A stretch of 64,000 nt of DNA from Orbilia blumenaviensis (Eukaryota; Ascomycota; Orbiliomycetes; Orbiliales; Orbiliaceae). The position numbers and the translations under genes are program-made. The stretch lies in contig JAVHNS010000002.1 of the NCBI GenBank assembly GCA_036872755.1, forward strand, positions 496,001-560,000. Direction: 5' to 3'. The notes beneath the pieces are model-generated. The model saw only the letters and a list, made by a program, of their open reading frames with translations. It had not been told where the DNA came from and made no database searches. How positions within the stretch are numbered: position 1 is the first letter of the stretch; every line of letters starts with the position of its first letter. Below, piece after piece: positions 1 to 13,700 of this stretch.

Positions 1-3000
1 TCCAATTTCGAAAAATCGACAATGACACCAAAGTCTTCGATTTCCACGGCACCAGTGGTTCCGGTGTGTGGATCCTCGTCGACTTCCATAGCATCAGGGT
101 CTGCTTGTGGGGCGAGAGCATCTTCGATTGGAACAGCGTCCAGTGACTCCGACTCAGCCGTAAGAGGAATATTGATCTCCTCGAGCTTACATCGTCGTAG
201 TAACGCATAGCGGTTCGTGGATGTTCGTTCAATATCACTTTCTACCTGTGCAACGATCTTTGCAACATTCTCCATCTCTTTGCTTCGTTTCGAGACATCT
301 CTTTTAGCAGCCGCAACCTTCTCCGCAAGTTCCTGGACTTCACCTGATGCAGCTTCAAAGTCCTCTTTGAGCGTTTCAAGCTCTTCATTGAGGACTTCAA
401 GCTCTTCAGTAACTTCGGCCTTCTCTTTCTCGAACTCCCTAATCCTTTTCTCCGCGGTCTTAACTTGGCTTTCAAGGGTAGCGAGCCGCGCTTGGGTATT
501 AGCGAGACGGTCTTTCTCAAACTGAAGCTGTGTTCCCAGCCTGTTCAGGTGTGTGCTGAATTCTAGGCGCTTTTGAGCAGCCTCGGCCTCCAAAGAGCCC
601 TGTGCCTCTTCATAGGATCGGATGTTCGCCAGCCCCGCCTTTTTACAGAAGTCTTTAAAGATGCCGTCTTGGACACGGTGGATCCCCGCTCGAAGCTTCT
701 CTATCTGTTTCTCAAGGTCTCCAACATCCTTCTCAGCAGTGTTGAGCTCTGGCTTGAGACTGTTCAGTTCCTTCTCCAGGTGGTCAACAAATTTCTGTTT
801 GTCGTCCATTCCACCTTTCAAAAAATCTCGTTCATCCCGTAAACTGGTCAGTTTCTTCTCAAGTCTATCGTATTCACTTCGTAGATTCTCCTCCTCCGGG
901 CGGTAAGAAGCTTTGTCCATGTCCTGTATCTTGGCCTTCAGTTCGTCCGCCAATTTTCTAAACCCGTCAGCTTCCGATTCATCCCAGCGTCGAGCATTCT
1001 TCTTGTCGACTCGGCCACCAGTCATCATACCACCTTTGTGGATGACCGTGCCGTCCAAAGTAACAGCTTTGACCTCAACTTTCTTTTCGTAACAGATATA
1101 CTTGGCTACTTCAAGCGTCTCGCAGACCACAGTGTTCCCGCAGGCATATAGCATAGCCCTCTCCACCGACGGGTCGTACTCGATCGTATCGATTGCCATC
1201 CGCATCTGTCTATGCATTCCTTTGAGACTGGAATTGAGTGGCTTGTTGACGATGGTTTCCATCGGGATGAAAGTAGCAACAGCAACTCGGTGCTCTTTCA
1301 GGTATCTTATGCATTCATGGGCAGTCTTCTCATTGTCAACGGCAATGGCATCAAAGTGCCTACCAAGAGCTGTAGAGACTGCGTCTTGAAATTTCTTAAG
1401 CTTAGGCTTGCAGAGGTCTGAGATCCTCCCCTTGACGCCGGGGTTGAGACGTTTTAAAGTCGAGACCGTTTCTCGCATTTTGATTTCCTTTTCATTCTGC
1501 TTCCTACCATCATCAAGTTCATGGAGCCTCTTGAGTGCTTCATTAAGTTGAGCCTCAAGTTTCAATTTGGCCTGCTGGCTCTTGGCGCGCTCGTCATTGA
1601 GCAGCTTGAGCTCCTTCTTCTTCTGATGGACTTCTTGATTGACAGATTCGAATTCGTGGTCGACATCTTCAAAGTTGCCTTTCATCGACTGCAATTCATT
1701 ATTGGCGGTTTCAAGCCGTCGCCCTAAACCGGCAACCTTGTTCCGTAATGCTTCGAGAGATTCGTTCTCAGTCTTAGCTTCACGTTCAAGGCCCTCCAAC
1801 TTCATGCTTTCAGCTCCGGCTTTTGAACCGAATTGTTCGCGAAGTTTGGCATATTCAGCAAGCTCTTTACTTGAAAGCGCGACGCCGGACTGGGCAGCTG
1901 CCTTTGCTTGATCTGCTTCGAATTTTGCTTGGGCAGTTTTGACGATCTTGATCTGCTTCGTATAGTCTTCCACCGATTGTGTCTGGTTCTCATGATCCCT
2001 GTTCACCTCTCTGATCCTGGTTTGCGCAACGCCGATTTTCCCTTGGGCTGCTTTGATCTTTTCGTCGACTGGTAAAAGAGAAACCTCCTTCTCCTCGATT
2101 GCCGACTCTTTCTTCTTGATTTCCTTTTCCTTCTTGGAGATAGTTCGACTAGCCTGTGCCTGAGCCGTTCTTGCTTGCTCATACACCTTGTTATCTCGAT
2201 CATACGCATGCTTAAGAGTCCTCATCTCAGCCTGCTGCTGGACAATCTTGGCCTTGTTGTCCTCCATGGTCTTCTGGAAATGGAAAAGTTTCCATAGAAC
2301 GTGTGTAATGATTGCTTGGTCCTTCTCATTCGCTTTTCGTTCGTAATTCTCCGCCTCTCGTTTCTGTTCCTGGTATTGCTTGATTTCGGCGTTGATACCA
2401 CGTCTTTTGTTGAGATTGGCTGTCGAGTTCTCTATCGCTCGGTCCATCTCAACCTTCAGACGTTCGTATTCTGACTTCCATTCCAACGACCCGCTGATTT
2501 GTTCTATTAATCGGGTAAGGTCCTTGGGCGACTGTGATGCCACGGCTTCAACATCACCCTGGAAGACCAGGAAATTCCTGGCCTTGATCAAAATGTTCTC
2601 TTTCTCAAGTGCCGCATTATATTCCGCCGCCGTAACAACCCTGTTGTTGATCCTGTATTCGCTAGCGCCGGAAGAGCTAATCAACCGCTTCCAATGATGC
2701 TCTTCCCCGTCGTCGTCCTCGTAGACAGCCATCACCCACGCAGTCTTAGGGTCTGCCTGCGTGGCACTGGCATCTGCAATGTCCTCAACAAGAAGAGAAT
2801 CCTCGCCATTGGTATCTGGATGTATCGTTCCATTGACTTTATTTTGTTTAAGGACTCGGCCGCGGTAGACGAGGTCTTTCAGGGAGGCAGATCGGAGCTG
2901 TGCAGACTTGATTCCGAGGACGAAGGATATAGCGTCCATACTACATGTCCGGATAGTGTCAGTTCCATCACCCTACTGTAAATACCATCTAAAGAAGCTC

Positions 3001-3206
3001 TTGCGTACGAATTCGATTTTCCGGATCCATTGGGACCAATAATACTTGTGAAGTACGAATCACCAAATTCGATCTTTTGATGTCCTTTGTAGGACTTGAA
3101 ATCTATATGATAAAAGAATCCAATTAGCTAGCGATTCTTTCTTGGAGCTTTTATGGTCTGGATCTCAGGACATACTGTTGAGCTCTAAGCGCTTAAGCTT
3201 CCCCAT
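1..3206 (-). CDS. SMC1: Cohesin subunit SMC1 (Psm1), 3'-truncated by window edge
   Basis: ATPase arm of the cohesin ring that holds sister chromatids together in the nucleus. Three exons: 3176-3206, 3009-3102 and 2940 to the window edge; introns of 73 and 68 nt join in phase. The protein opens MGKLKRLELNNFKSYKGH and has the Walker A signature GPNGSGKSN at about residues 32-40, followed by a long coiled coil. A hinge follows at about residues 500-670, with the glycine-rich GGMMTGGRVDKKNARRW near its end, then the returning coiled coil. About 1,021 residues are present. The C-terminal ABC signature and Walker B of a normal Smc1 (about 1,230-1,260 aa) lie beyond base 1. The absence of RAD50 or MutS features and the Smc1-like N-terminus favour SMC1 over the other SMC paralogues. 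It is divergent from the gene at 3690, sharing a 483-bp promoter. Confidence 0.95.
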
Positions 3207-3689
3207 GTTGATGTATTATGGCTGAAGCCCTAGCTTCAGGGATTGTTGCTTATTCTCGCAGTTAAAATAACTTGAGTGGTACCAATATCACATCCAAACA
3301 ATATCTAAGAGTGTGCGATCCCTAAGGGACCAAAGGGAAGGTCGGAGACGAAGGGTATTATTTCCGGGGTGGTCGGGAAGAAAATGGGTAGACGCGTCCG
3401 AAGGGCGATGAGTTTGGCGGTTAAGGTGGGGAGGACGTGATCCTGTCGATAAGCCAAGAGCTGCCAAACAAGCCAGGCCGTTTTCGCGTGCAGAAACCAC
3501 AACTTCAAAATTTTCAAGATGCAACGCAACACAACCACAACTTTCACCACAGCTTTCTACGATTCTGATGCATAAATCTGAGATAATGTGTACAAGAGGC
3601 GCCATCTATCTCTAATAACAGTCCATCAAAGATTTACTTCACTATTATCTTTGAAAAAGTACTGTAGACTAAGTTAGAGATCAAAAAAT
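3207..3689. promoter_or_regulatory. Divergent intergenic promoter between SMC1 and the Trm61-like gene
   Basis: These 483 bases separate the two start codons and must contain both promoters. I see no clear TATA box or factor site. Short ORFs here have no recognisable content. Confidence 0.5.
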
Positions 3690-5353
3690 ATGAACATTCT
3701 ACAGCGGTCCAGTCGGATCATTGTAAAATCATCAGTACCATGCAGATGGGTCGAGTGTCAATACCCATGTTCACTCCAAGGAGCCCGACGGTATATGAAT
3801 TCAAATGCAAGAAAAACTAGAGGTATGTATATTAAGTGTGCCCCTCAATTCCTAGGCCGATGTGGTAGGACTAAAGACATGGCTATATCTCATAGAAAAT
3901 GATTGCGTATATCTGAAACCACGGTCGTCCACCTCACTAACTAGGGACTCGGTCTTCATACCCAGTATCAAGCCCGGCCAAGTAAACATTACCCACAGAG
4001 GGAACTTCTCTCATGACCATCTAATCGGCCGTCAAGTCCGTGATATTGTTAAAACACATACAGGTATGCAAGAACGTACATACCTGTTTTTCCCCTTTCC
4101 TGCATCATCCTGAAACACCACGTATGCAAGCAATATACACCCTACATCCTAGACCGGAAACAAAAAAAAAGAGCACAACCATAGTCCTATTTTGAGATTT
4201 ACAGTACGTACTCTGTCGTTTGCTCTAACGTAACTATACAGGAATTGAATACCTCATAACCTTCCCCACAATGGAGGACTATATCGTCTTGTCCAGTAGG
4301 ATAGTGACACCCATCTATCCTGCCGATGCCGCTGCGATCGTTCAATCACTTGATCTTCACGTAGCAGCTGAGATGGACCCAGAAGATGGCCCACTAGAGG
4401 TCCTAGAGGCAGGAACCGGTCATGGATCGTTGACGCTGCATCTCGCAAGGGCCCTCTATGCTGGTCATCTAGGCAAAGAAAACCCTGTTTCGGTTCTTCA
4501 CTCAGTAGAGAAAGACAAGAAGGTCCACGAGGCTGCCGTCAAGCTATTAAAAGGTTTCAGGAGGGGTATATACGATGGGCCAGGTGTTAAATTCTATAAC
4601 CAAGACGTTGAGGAATGGCTGAGAGCACGGTTCCCCAGTCCCGAAGCTTCCGAAGTCCCAGCGGCTGAAGGTACATCTGGAGAAGGCACCATAGAGGAAA
4701 ATTCGTCGACTAGTAAACTAGCGACAGGGTCAGGAACTAAAACGTTTCTTTCCGCCTGTGTCCTTGATTTACCAGAGATCCGTCCGCTGCTGCCCTTACT
4801 CAAAGATGCCATGTACCCAGGGGCTATTCTGGGATATTGGGCACCGTCAATAACGCAAATAGCAGCAGTTGTCGAGCATGTGAAGCTCAACAGAATTCCA
4901 TTTTTAGTAGAAAAGGTACTCGAATTTGGAAACGGTGTTGGTGGTGCTGGTGCGAGAGTTTGGGACGTGCGGCCTGCTCTAGTCAGAAGCCGAGTTAAGG
5001 CAAACAAATCTCACACATCTGCCTCTTCTCAGATACCCTCTAAAGATTACGAAACGGAACCCGCAGCAAACGAGGATAGAGTTGCCAAAGAAGACCGCAC
5101 TAAAAGGACCACGGCCGAATGGGAGATGGTGTGTAGGCCGAAGTCCGGGGAAAGAGCGGTCGGAGGCGGGTTCTATCTTATCATGAGAAGGATTGGACGG
5201 CAGAGGTCTGACAAACCCCAGGCCGCCAGCGAGGCAATCCCCAGCGAGGAGGTTCGTGACGATGAAGTGAGCACGTCAGAGCAAACCGCGGATACCGCAG
5301 AACTAGAAACAGATAACGGTCAGGAAATTGTCCAAAAACAGATTTCCTTATAG
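3690..5353 (+). CDS. tRNA (adenine-58-N1)-methyltransferase, Trm61/TRMT61B type, probably mitochondrial
   Basis: SAM-dependent enzyme that makes m1A58 in the T-loop of tRNA. My model has exons 3690-3822, 3896-4063 and 4242-5353 (470 aa); both introns join in phase and the second has CTAAC before its acceptor. Starting at the in-frame ATG at 4271 would lose the family's N-terminal barrel. With the upstream exons one sees THRGNFSHDHLIGRQ (about residues 75-90), then EYLITFPTMEDYIVL and the conserved RIVTPIYPADA, then SAM motif I LEAGTGHGSLTLHLA at about residue 154. The first 20 residues (MNILQRSSRIIVKSSVPCRW) are basic, hydroxylated and free of acids, like a mitochondrial presequence. Residues from about 330 on include a low-complexity acidic tail. 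The catalytic-domain call is firm; mitochondrial location and exon 1 are inferred. Confidence 0.85.
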
Positions 5354-5962
5354 TTTTCATGAGCGTAGACGATACACGCACATGTAGGATATACCAGGAC
5401 GTAGGTACTTGGGGCTTACGATATCACAGGTAACGATAAAATTAATGTGTATATATTTATTATTTAGTGACTTGGCTGTTCTTTTAGCCCAAGACTAAGC
5501 TCGGAAACCCCAACTGCGAGTAATGTAATATGACATGTGGAATACAGATCCTCCCTTGCAAACCTAGAGCAAACCATCAAAAAACAAAGGAAATAAAAGG
5601 AGTGTGTGACACCAAAAACGGTAACCGACTGCTAAAAGTACTTTTGAATTCCGTTGCAATGCATTTTTTGGTGGCGTAGACTGTAGAGCCAGAACTTGGA
5701 AAGAAAAAAAAGGAAAGTTGATAACGAGTGTCTATGTTAGAAAATCAAGCAATCGATCCGAAGCGGGGCTGCGGAAACGACTAAAATCAAAAGAACCCAA
5801 ATGCAAAAACTCCCAGTGGTATCTTAGATCTAGTGAAGCAAAATCTGCATTTTTGTTAATGAACGCCGTGAAATGTATGAACCTATCGGTTAGAAACGAG
5901 ATGCAACTGCTCGCTAGAGTATGTTTATGGAATGAACAAAACTCAATAGTAAAAAAATGTTC

Positions 5963-5999
<37 letters not shown>

Positions 6000-6196
6000 T
6001 CAAGAAAAGGGTAGAAAAGGCCCGGAAGATAGTATATTCAGTGAATTTAGCCACCATCTGATATCTACTGAGTTGAAGATAATCTGTGTTATGATGGATC
6101 GCGTGGTGGCCGCCTCGGGCGTGGTTCGTTGTCCCGCCAGTTAATCGGAATATGGGACAGAGTTGCTGAAGCCGCTGCTGCTACCAACCACCTAGA
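5354..6196. other. Convergent 3' intergenic region with a 32-base poly-A tract
   Basis: This lies between the ends of the Trm61-like gene and the PH-domain gene. It holds no supportable gene. An A-only run spans 5965-5996. A short open frame across it is an artefact of the homopolymer. Confidence 0.7.
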
Positions 6197-7765
6197 CTAT
6201 AGGTCGATCAATGCAGCTTGGGCATATATATGTGGTTTGTGGTTTTGGTAGGAAGGAAGAGTAATTCGAGCATCCGGAATCATCTTGTACTGTCCTGGGA
6301 CAATTTCGTACCGTATACCCTTCTCGATAACGAAGTTGCTTTGTCGAGGAGTATTGGCGTTGAGAACAGACATGCATCGTTTTGCGAATCGAAGTTGTTG
6401 GTCTCTGGTTGCCGGCGCTCCTCCGCGCCATTTACGGGTCTGGCTCTCATGTATGGAAGCACTAGTGTTCTTTGCAAACCCAGCAAGATGGCCGCGCATA
6501 GCGAAAGGATTAATAGGTCCCGTAGTGGCTGCGGTGGATGGCCGGCTGCTGTACCAAGTACGAGTACCGTCATTTCCCTCGGCGTTGATGTCCTCGCTGT
6601 GTCCAGCATCCTGACCCCTCTCTTCTGAGATGCGAAGGGTGCTCAGGTCCACCAGGCTTCCATTATGAGACTCTAGATGGGAGACCGGTGTTGCAATCCC
6701 AGAAGGTTGAAGGCCATCCTCCAGATCCGAGCTGTGGCCGTGTTCATCGATAGCATCCAATCCAGCGCTAGTCGTCGGTCGGTCATTGGGATCCAGAGTT
6801 GGATCGAGATCGACGAAAGCAATATCGGGGACATCGTCACCAACAAGTAGTTGCGGATAATGCCGTCTGATGATTTCCGCTTGCTGCTGAACAACATCTT
6901 GAGCTGCGACCTCGTGTGTCCTGTGTCTTCTTCTCCGTCTGCGTGGGATAGTTTGATATTTCGGCAGAACTCGCTCCTCCAAGGGAAGTGCCACGTTGAT
7001 CCCGGAGCTCAGAGCTTCTAACCAGCTGAAGAAGGTCTCGACAGTCTTGCAAGCAAGAAGAAACTGCTGGGTTTCCGCTCTTACGCGGATGACATAGCTT
7101 CGTTTCTTATAGTCGCTTGCCGCTCCAACTTCTGCATGCTGAAGAGTGAAAGACTTGATCAACTGACCAGGTGCATACCCAGTTGGATCATCTGGGTCTT
7201 CTTCCAACGGATCCGGTCTCGGAATCATCGCTGTCCTTTTGACTTTGTGGAGGTTGAGGACTGTGTTATTCAGAACGCAAAATACCTTTGTCCATTTCCC
7301 TACACAAAATCTGTTAGCTTGGCTATTTGTATGGGGAATCAGTTCTTTGTTTTAGAACATACTATCACCAGATCTTTCGAATGGGGATTCCATTTCGATC
7401 TTTCGATCGAAGATGGCCTCTTTCATTAAACTGCATTTGTAAGAAGGTAAAGATTCCCTTCCCTCCTCAGGTCGCGGTGTAACCTTGAACCTTGGGAGCG
7501 GCAGACGAACCTCGTCGAGTTCTGCATAGGTAGGAGGTGGCAAAGAGGTGTCCAACTGAGAGAGCGAAGCATTTGGGAATGAATTCTGGTAGCCGGGACT
7601 CGGAGGAGGAATTGTGTAATCAGTTATGGACCTTCTCAGCTGTCTCATCCGTGCCGCATCTCTCTTCTTGAGGGGAGCTGGTTTTGCATCCTTGCGTGTG
7701 TAACTGCCTCCATGGCTCCCAACTATTTCATTAACCGATGTCGAAGAAGATGAAAAGAACGGCAT
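6197..7765 (-). CDS. PH-domain protein
   Basis: Two exons, 7363-7765 and 6197-7299, with a 63-nt intron that joins in phase and has CTAAC near its 3' end (501 aa). Residues 1-110 are low-complexity, rich in Ser, Pro and basic residues. A pleckstrin-homology domain follows, spanning the intron: KWTKVFCVLNNTVLNLHKV (strands 1-2), then SFTLQHAEVGAASDY, RSYVIRVRAETQQFLLAC, and the C-terminal helix with the conserved tryptophan in FFSWLEALSSGINVA. PH domains bind phosphoinositides or proteins, so a membrane-associated adaptor role is likely. After the PH domain come a basic run (PRRRRRRHRT), an acidic and disordered middle, and a conserved-looking C-terminal segment (RFAKRCMSVLNANTPRQSNF). I recognise the domain but not a named orthologue. 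Confidence 0.85.
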
Positions 7766-10700
7766 TGTCGGAGATTATGTTTTGGCGATAAAACCTGAGG
7801 TAGATAGTGAAAGAAATAAAAGGAGCAATGGGCTAGCAACGTTCTTTAAAGTGAGGTTGCGGTAGGTCGCAATGGTTGTGGTTATAAGAAAAGTGTCGCC
7901 CAAGCACCAGACATTGAAACACACAAAACGGTAACCGTCGAGGTCAAAGCTGAAATCCCAAAACTCTCAATGCCAAAGAAACAAAATATTGTGATGACCA
8001 AGCCTGGAATAAAATGATGAAGCGGTTGAAGCCTAGAATATAGCACTGGTTTTTATTTTTATTTTTTCATCAAATCAGAGAGAGGAGCGAAGAAAATTCG
8101 TCAAGACAATATATGCACGATGCAGATGAATAAATGCCGAATGGATGATTCCGAAGAAAAGAAAATAAAGAATAAAAAAAAAAACAATGAGGATCGGGAT
8201 AGTTAAGTAAGTAATAAAGGATTCGGCCCCCTTCCTTGCTAGCTCCCCTTGCTCAATATTCCTAGGAGAAATAAAGCTACTTAGTATCAGAGACTCCGGA
8301 AAATCTGGCTTGCAATGACCAAGATCGAGCACAGCCTTAAAAACGGCTGTCGCAGAAGGAGGAGGGGATGGGCGAAGGTTATATGGATCACAAGAGGTTA
8401 AAAACGACCAGGCTTCCTATGTCCCCATCTAACACCACCTTTCGCTTTGGGTTGTTCAGGTACAGTCCAACCAGGACCAGCAGCGTTAAGTTGAGGGTGG
8501 CATGGGGTCCGAAGGTTAGTGTGGGCCTATACTTGATTTTTCTTTTTTCAACCGAAACCTTTTAGCTCTAACGACCTGAAGGGGGGATATGATTAGCAAA
8601 GAGTAGTATTAACTTAGCAACAAGGGGAAAAAAGCAATCGGGCAGCAGTTGACTTTGACTTTGACTTCTTGGACACCTTAATTCCCCATTGTCAACTCTG
8701 ACTGGACCACAGGTGTGTGCATACAGCCGGAGGCCAATGTATCCAAAGGGATGGTGTGCTGAGGTTCCTCGAGTCGACGGGGGTAAAATTGTTAAGGCCC
8801 AGCAAACAGTCCTCGATCATGCACACACTACTTGGAAACAGATACCTTCCTCTTCGCCGGTACATGTGCTTCTTGGGGGCTATTGGCCGGTTCCCTTTAG
8901 CCGCAGAGCAATTCGCATATGTAAACGCTTCAGGTGAACTTGTTTCTGCTCCTGATCAAATACTTATTTGATTCTGAATCAGATGTCGCTTGACACTTCC
9001 GTTAAGGGCCCCTCCCCCATGGGTGTGCTGGCCACTATCTGGTGTGCCCTGGAGTTATCTGCTGGCTGGCTGTCAGCATGGCCATGCTGGTTGCATGGGA
9101 TATCTTCATCCTTATTACTATAGTGTAGTAGTATAGTATATGTAGGTTGCCCATTAATCTGGACCGACTGGGGCAATTGTTATCACATATCGGTCGGCCC
9201 TGCTGCGTTCAAAACCGACATGGTCTGTGCAGAACAATTCTTCACATCTGCAGCGTAAACCTCCTGGCCTGGCCTGATCCTCGTTCGTATTCATGATATA
9301 CAACGCTGGATTCGAGATATAATTTTTGGAAATTTTTTCGGGGTGCATGTTCTCGAATTAATCGAATTTCGCGGCTCGATAATTACAGCCCAGACTGCAA
9401 AACTAACTAACTAAGGATAATGTGCATCGCAGCTGTCGTCCCTGCTTAAGGTTTTGCCCTCCTTTTCTCCATCAAGCCCGGAACTCTCACCCCCGCCTTG
9501 GCTCTAGCCATTCACTGCCTCGGGCATTTGCGCCCTGATGCCAGAGACCCGACTCGCAACACCCAACATCACTGCATGTTTGTCGCTGTCATACACGAAA
9601 GCGGAAAGGAGAGCGACAAAGGACTGGTGTTCTGGCCCTGAAAAGACAACGTCGATGAAGCTTTCCAATCAGACTCTTTCAACGCAGAATGTGAGGGTGT
9701 GGTGCTAATCGACCTGAATGGAACGGAATTAAAAGCTAAAACACTCTTGCAAAAAAAATTATATTTTGGACAGGGAGGCACGAATAATGCAACTATGCTT
9801 AATGTTTTAGCTTCTAAAAATTCAGTTCGTCACCATTGGCCTGCCCTAGACGTCAGATTCATCCCTTCGTTTTAAAACGAAATATCTGGCTATTCTTATC
9901 ACCAAATTGTTTTCTTCGCTGTCGTCATTATCAACATCATCATCTTGTTTGAGATCTACTCCCCGGTTTCGGCAAAAACATGAAACTTTCCCCCCTCAAC
10001 GCTTGCCGAAATTCACAATACTGATTTGCCAGCTAATCAGTGATGTCTTACGTTTGCCTTTGCACCCTAGGATCCTATTCAGGATACCCGCCAGGTGGCG
10101 GATATCGCTCTGGCCATCGATAGGCTGGTGTAAATGTCGACTCGAAGACCCAAGAGAAATGTTGGGTTGGAGATTCTGTCGTTTGCATGCAGCAATGCAT
10201 AAATCTCCTCACACCAGCGGCTGCCGCATTGGAGATCCGTTTTCTTACTAGAGATTCCTTGTTCGTGGCAAGCCTAGCAATTCCCTTAAGGAAATTTGGT
10301 ACCTGAAATTTCAGCCCATGGCCAAGCCATCCGCCAACGGCCGTCCACCAAAGGAGGTGTGTGTACCAGACAACAGCCACGCCACTTTCATAGTTCCCGC
10401 GGGCTTGAGATCCTTTATCTTTGTCTCGATCGCGGCGGCTACGAGCACTTTGACATATTGCTGGAGTTCGGTTTACGAATAGCTCGACCAGCAATCGGTA
10501 GCAATACCGTCCGGTTGCCAGCATCCAGGTGGAGACCTCTAGCTGACCCCCACAAATCGGAAAATGGATCGCGAGCTGCACGGGCGTTGGCTAGCTTTAT
10601 CGGTCCCTTTCTTCTATCCACGCTCCACTATTTTCTAGCCCCAATTGCAAGACCACGGTTCGATAGATTTGTGCTCATGGCCCAGGTTCCATCACCCTCG

Positions 10701-13700
10701 CAAGTCTACCCAAAGCCAATAGGCAGCTCTTCCCCCCAACCCAAAACCTCTCAACTAGACGAGGCTCTTAGCTGGCGCTCTGATATTGCAAATTTAAGAA
10801 CGGCAAAATTACCATAACGGCTATTTGGAGGGCCCACCTGCCACAGGCTAGTCGGATATTGCCAGCAGGTTTTCTCTGGGGAACGAAAGAAACAGGTGAT
10901 AGAACCATTGAGGCTTTTGTTCAACAAATTGTTTCCCGTGCGTCGTCCACGAAAAAGAACCCTTGAGCAAGGCACGTTTCAGGTTCAACAATGTGCACCT
11001 TGCCCAGAGCGTTGTCCATGAAGTGTCATCTAGAAAGAGCCTGTGTAAACCTGGTCCGAATGATTTTTTGGTGTCACATTACCAGAGATTTGGCAGGACC
11101 TGACCAGGAGATGGGGACCTGTTCGTTTACGTCTGCGGGCAGGCGAACAGCATCGAATGATTCTATGGAGCTCTGTGTGTGACTCGTAGAATAATCCTGT
11201 ATTGTAGTTACGTACGCGCAGGTGAATAGAGCACTAATCATCAGTTGATAAAGCACGAGAACAGTAGACTGCCGTGCAGCTGTACTCCTGACTCTGTACC
11301 TGTACTTTGTACCCCTCCCCAGATAGTTATCAGCGCCAAGGGATAGTGTAGAGGAGCGTGCTGCATTGTTCGTTGTGTGCTGTAAGACCGTGTCTCGCTC
11401 GAGTTGTACAACGTGACAGGGAAAATCCTCACCGACATGGTAATCTTGTCCGAACAGGCAATATTCTGGAAGTTTTCTGGCGATTTGCCCGAATAGGAAG
11501 ATTCCCGAACGTTTGTGTCCCCACCGATTTTGTGTTGCCAGTGATTGTGCAATTGTGCCCCCCTTGAAGATTTGGGATTCGCTTCAAAATGGTAATTTAC
11601 ATGTCATGTAGTATGTACCCGATATCCATGTCAAGATTGTTCACTGTTGGGGCCAATTGCATGTGCATTTTAGGGCAATCCTTAAGCCTTCGACACTACA
11701 AAGCAATTTGGACGCCAAAGCCTGGCGTTTTACGAAACAAAGAAACGAGGTTTAAGTTAATTGAGTAATCGAAGAGAACTCGAATATCTCCCCTTGCTGA
11801 TACGGTCCTACAAAAGTAATCGAGTCGAGAGAACGCTGCGGCGCACCAAGTCGAGAGATATCACATATTGGCAAACACTCTATAAGTTATTAGGTGGCCA
11901 TAAAATATTCCACTTAGGGCTTCTCCGGTGGGCCTCCTAGATTTATGCAAGGACGAAACGAGATCGACGTACCGCCCTCGCATCGATGCCACATGCATGG
12001 AGTCGACTCCAGCCGACTGAGGAGACCCCTCCATAAACCCTCACATAATCCCCAACAATATCCTCGAAAGCGTCTAGATATTTTTCCAATTTCGACGGTT
12101 AACTAGGTTAGACCAATAACTTTGTGTTTGCACAATTCTGTGATCACTGGTCATCGATCGCATGAATCAACTTGCCATGCTAATTTAATTTGGCTTAAAC
12201 TTCAGACCCCGACAAGGTATGGAACGATGGTAACGGACACTGGTGCACCTAAGGATACGCAACGTCGTGGCACATACACATGAAACAAACAGCCTGGATC
12301 AAAAACCATTTCATGATTCGGGCCAGTCAAACCATTTAGGGCACAGTGGTATGTACCAGAACTCTAGAATGCTTCGATGCTGAAGGAGGGGGCTGTCGTG
12401 TCCTTGCATACTCTATGCACGTTGTCCTATGACACAGGAACCCACAGACTCCAGTTGCATTTGCCATGTGGGCATTGAATCAAGGGCTAATACGATTTAC
12501 CAATCGCTAACTACTTCCTCGACTCCCAAGCCTCGATTCGAAGAAGCCCATTGCAGCAAATTCCGGTAATCCTGCCTTCCTTGCATGTTGCTTCGCCCCG
12601 GCTATCTCAACCACCTACATCTCGCGTATATATTACAAAGCGGGGTTTGGTGGGATCTCTCGACTGGTTCTTTGAGTATTTCCCTCTTTTGTGTTACGCT
12701 TTGCATTACATATGGGCAAACATCCAAAGATCTATACACGCAGTCCGGGGGGGTTGGTTGTAACGCCTATCTACTTGGAGTTTCTATTTCCTAATTCCTG
12801 TACTGCTTGTTGTGATGTTTAGGCAGCTATCAATTGTGCAATCAAGTATCTGGATATCTACTAAGATAGGTTGTTGATCCGACGATTTCCACCCAACTCC
12901 GCAGCAATGGCTAGTTCCAGCCCTGTCGGAAGGCTTGTCGATACTAGTTCGACTTTCCCCATGTTTTTTTTTTCAAATCGCAGGGAGATCTGGTCGGGTT
13001 TGGGTTTCCTTACAGCTGACCACAAAGGTTTTAGATATTAATTATATCAAATCAAGGCAATGCCCAGAGGCCGACGAGATCCTCGGTACTTGCCGGAATA
13101 GGGCATTTGTCTACTTCAAAAAACTTGTTTGCACATTTTCGCCTTGGCCGGGTGCAGTAGGTTCACAAAGGAAGTTGTCACGAAAGGCCCGAAAGAGAAC
13201 AATGTCAAAGGAACGTTGATACTCGAAAGGAATCTCCAACAGAAATTTTTGAAAAGGAAAAAAATTTAAAAAATTTAAAAATGTGTGGTTCTGTGGGGAT
13301 TTGCAACTAGCTAGCCCTTTGGGTGTCTCGAATGTCACCGAAAGGCTAGCCGATGGCGTCTGCAAGGTGACGACCACCGTGTTTGCTCTAAACAAACTTC
13401 CAGGCGGATGAGGGAAATTCAGTCGTAGTAGCGATTACCTTAGCTCGATTAGAATAACTTCCCATAAACGCTGGTCGAGACGAAGTTTCAAGAGCGAAAA
13501 ATAACAAGATATTACTCGACAGGGCGGCAGTCTGTGTAGTCTGATTCGCGGAGGAGCTCCTGTTTGCTCGTTTGATTGGGGTGTAACCTTTCTATCTTTC
13601 TAGATGCTTCAGAACACACCCTTCGGCCTTCCTCGTCTCCGGCTGCAACCGCTTTATGCAAGTGATTTCGTTTGTCGTTCTGGGTTCCTGCGTTTGAGTT

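Noticed and set aside
5718..6014. 98-codon frame ending in a lysine run
   Set aside because: The lysines are a poly-A homopolymer and the rest has no protein-like content.
10075..10817. Overlapping 168- and 173-codon frames on opposite strands as a possible orphan gene
   Set aside because: No motif, no intron signals giving a longer product, and both strands are equally open, as in a GC-richer random stretch.
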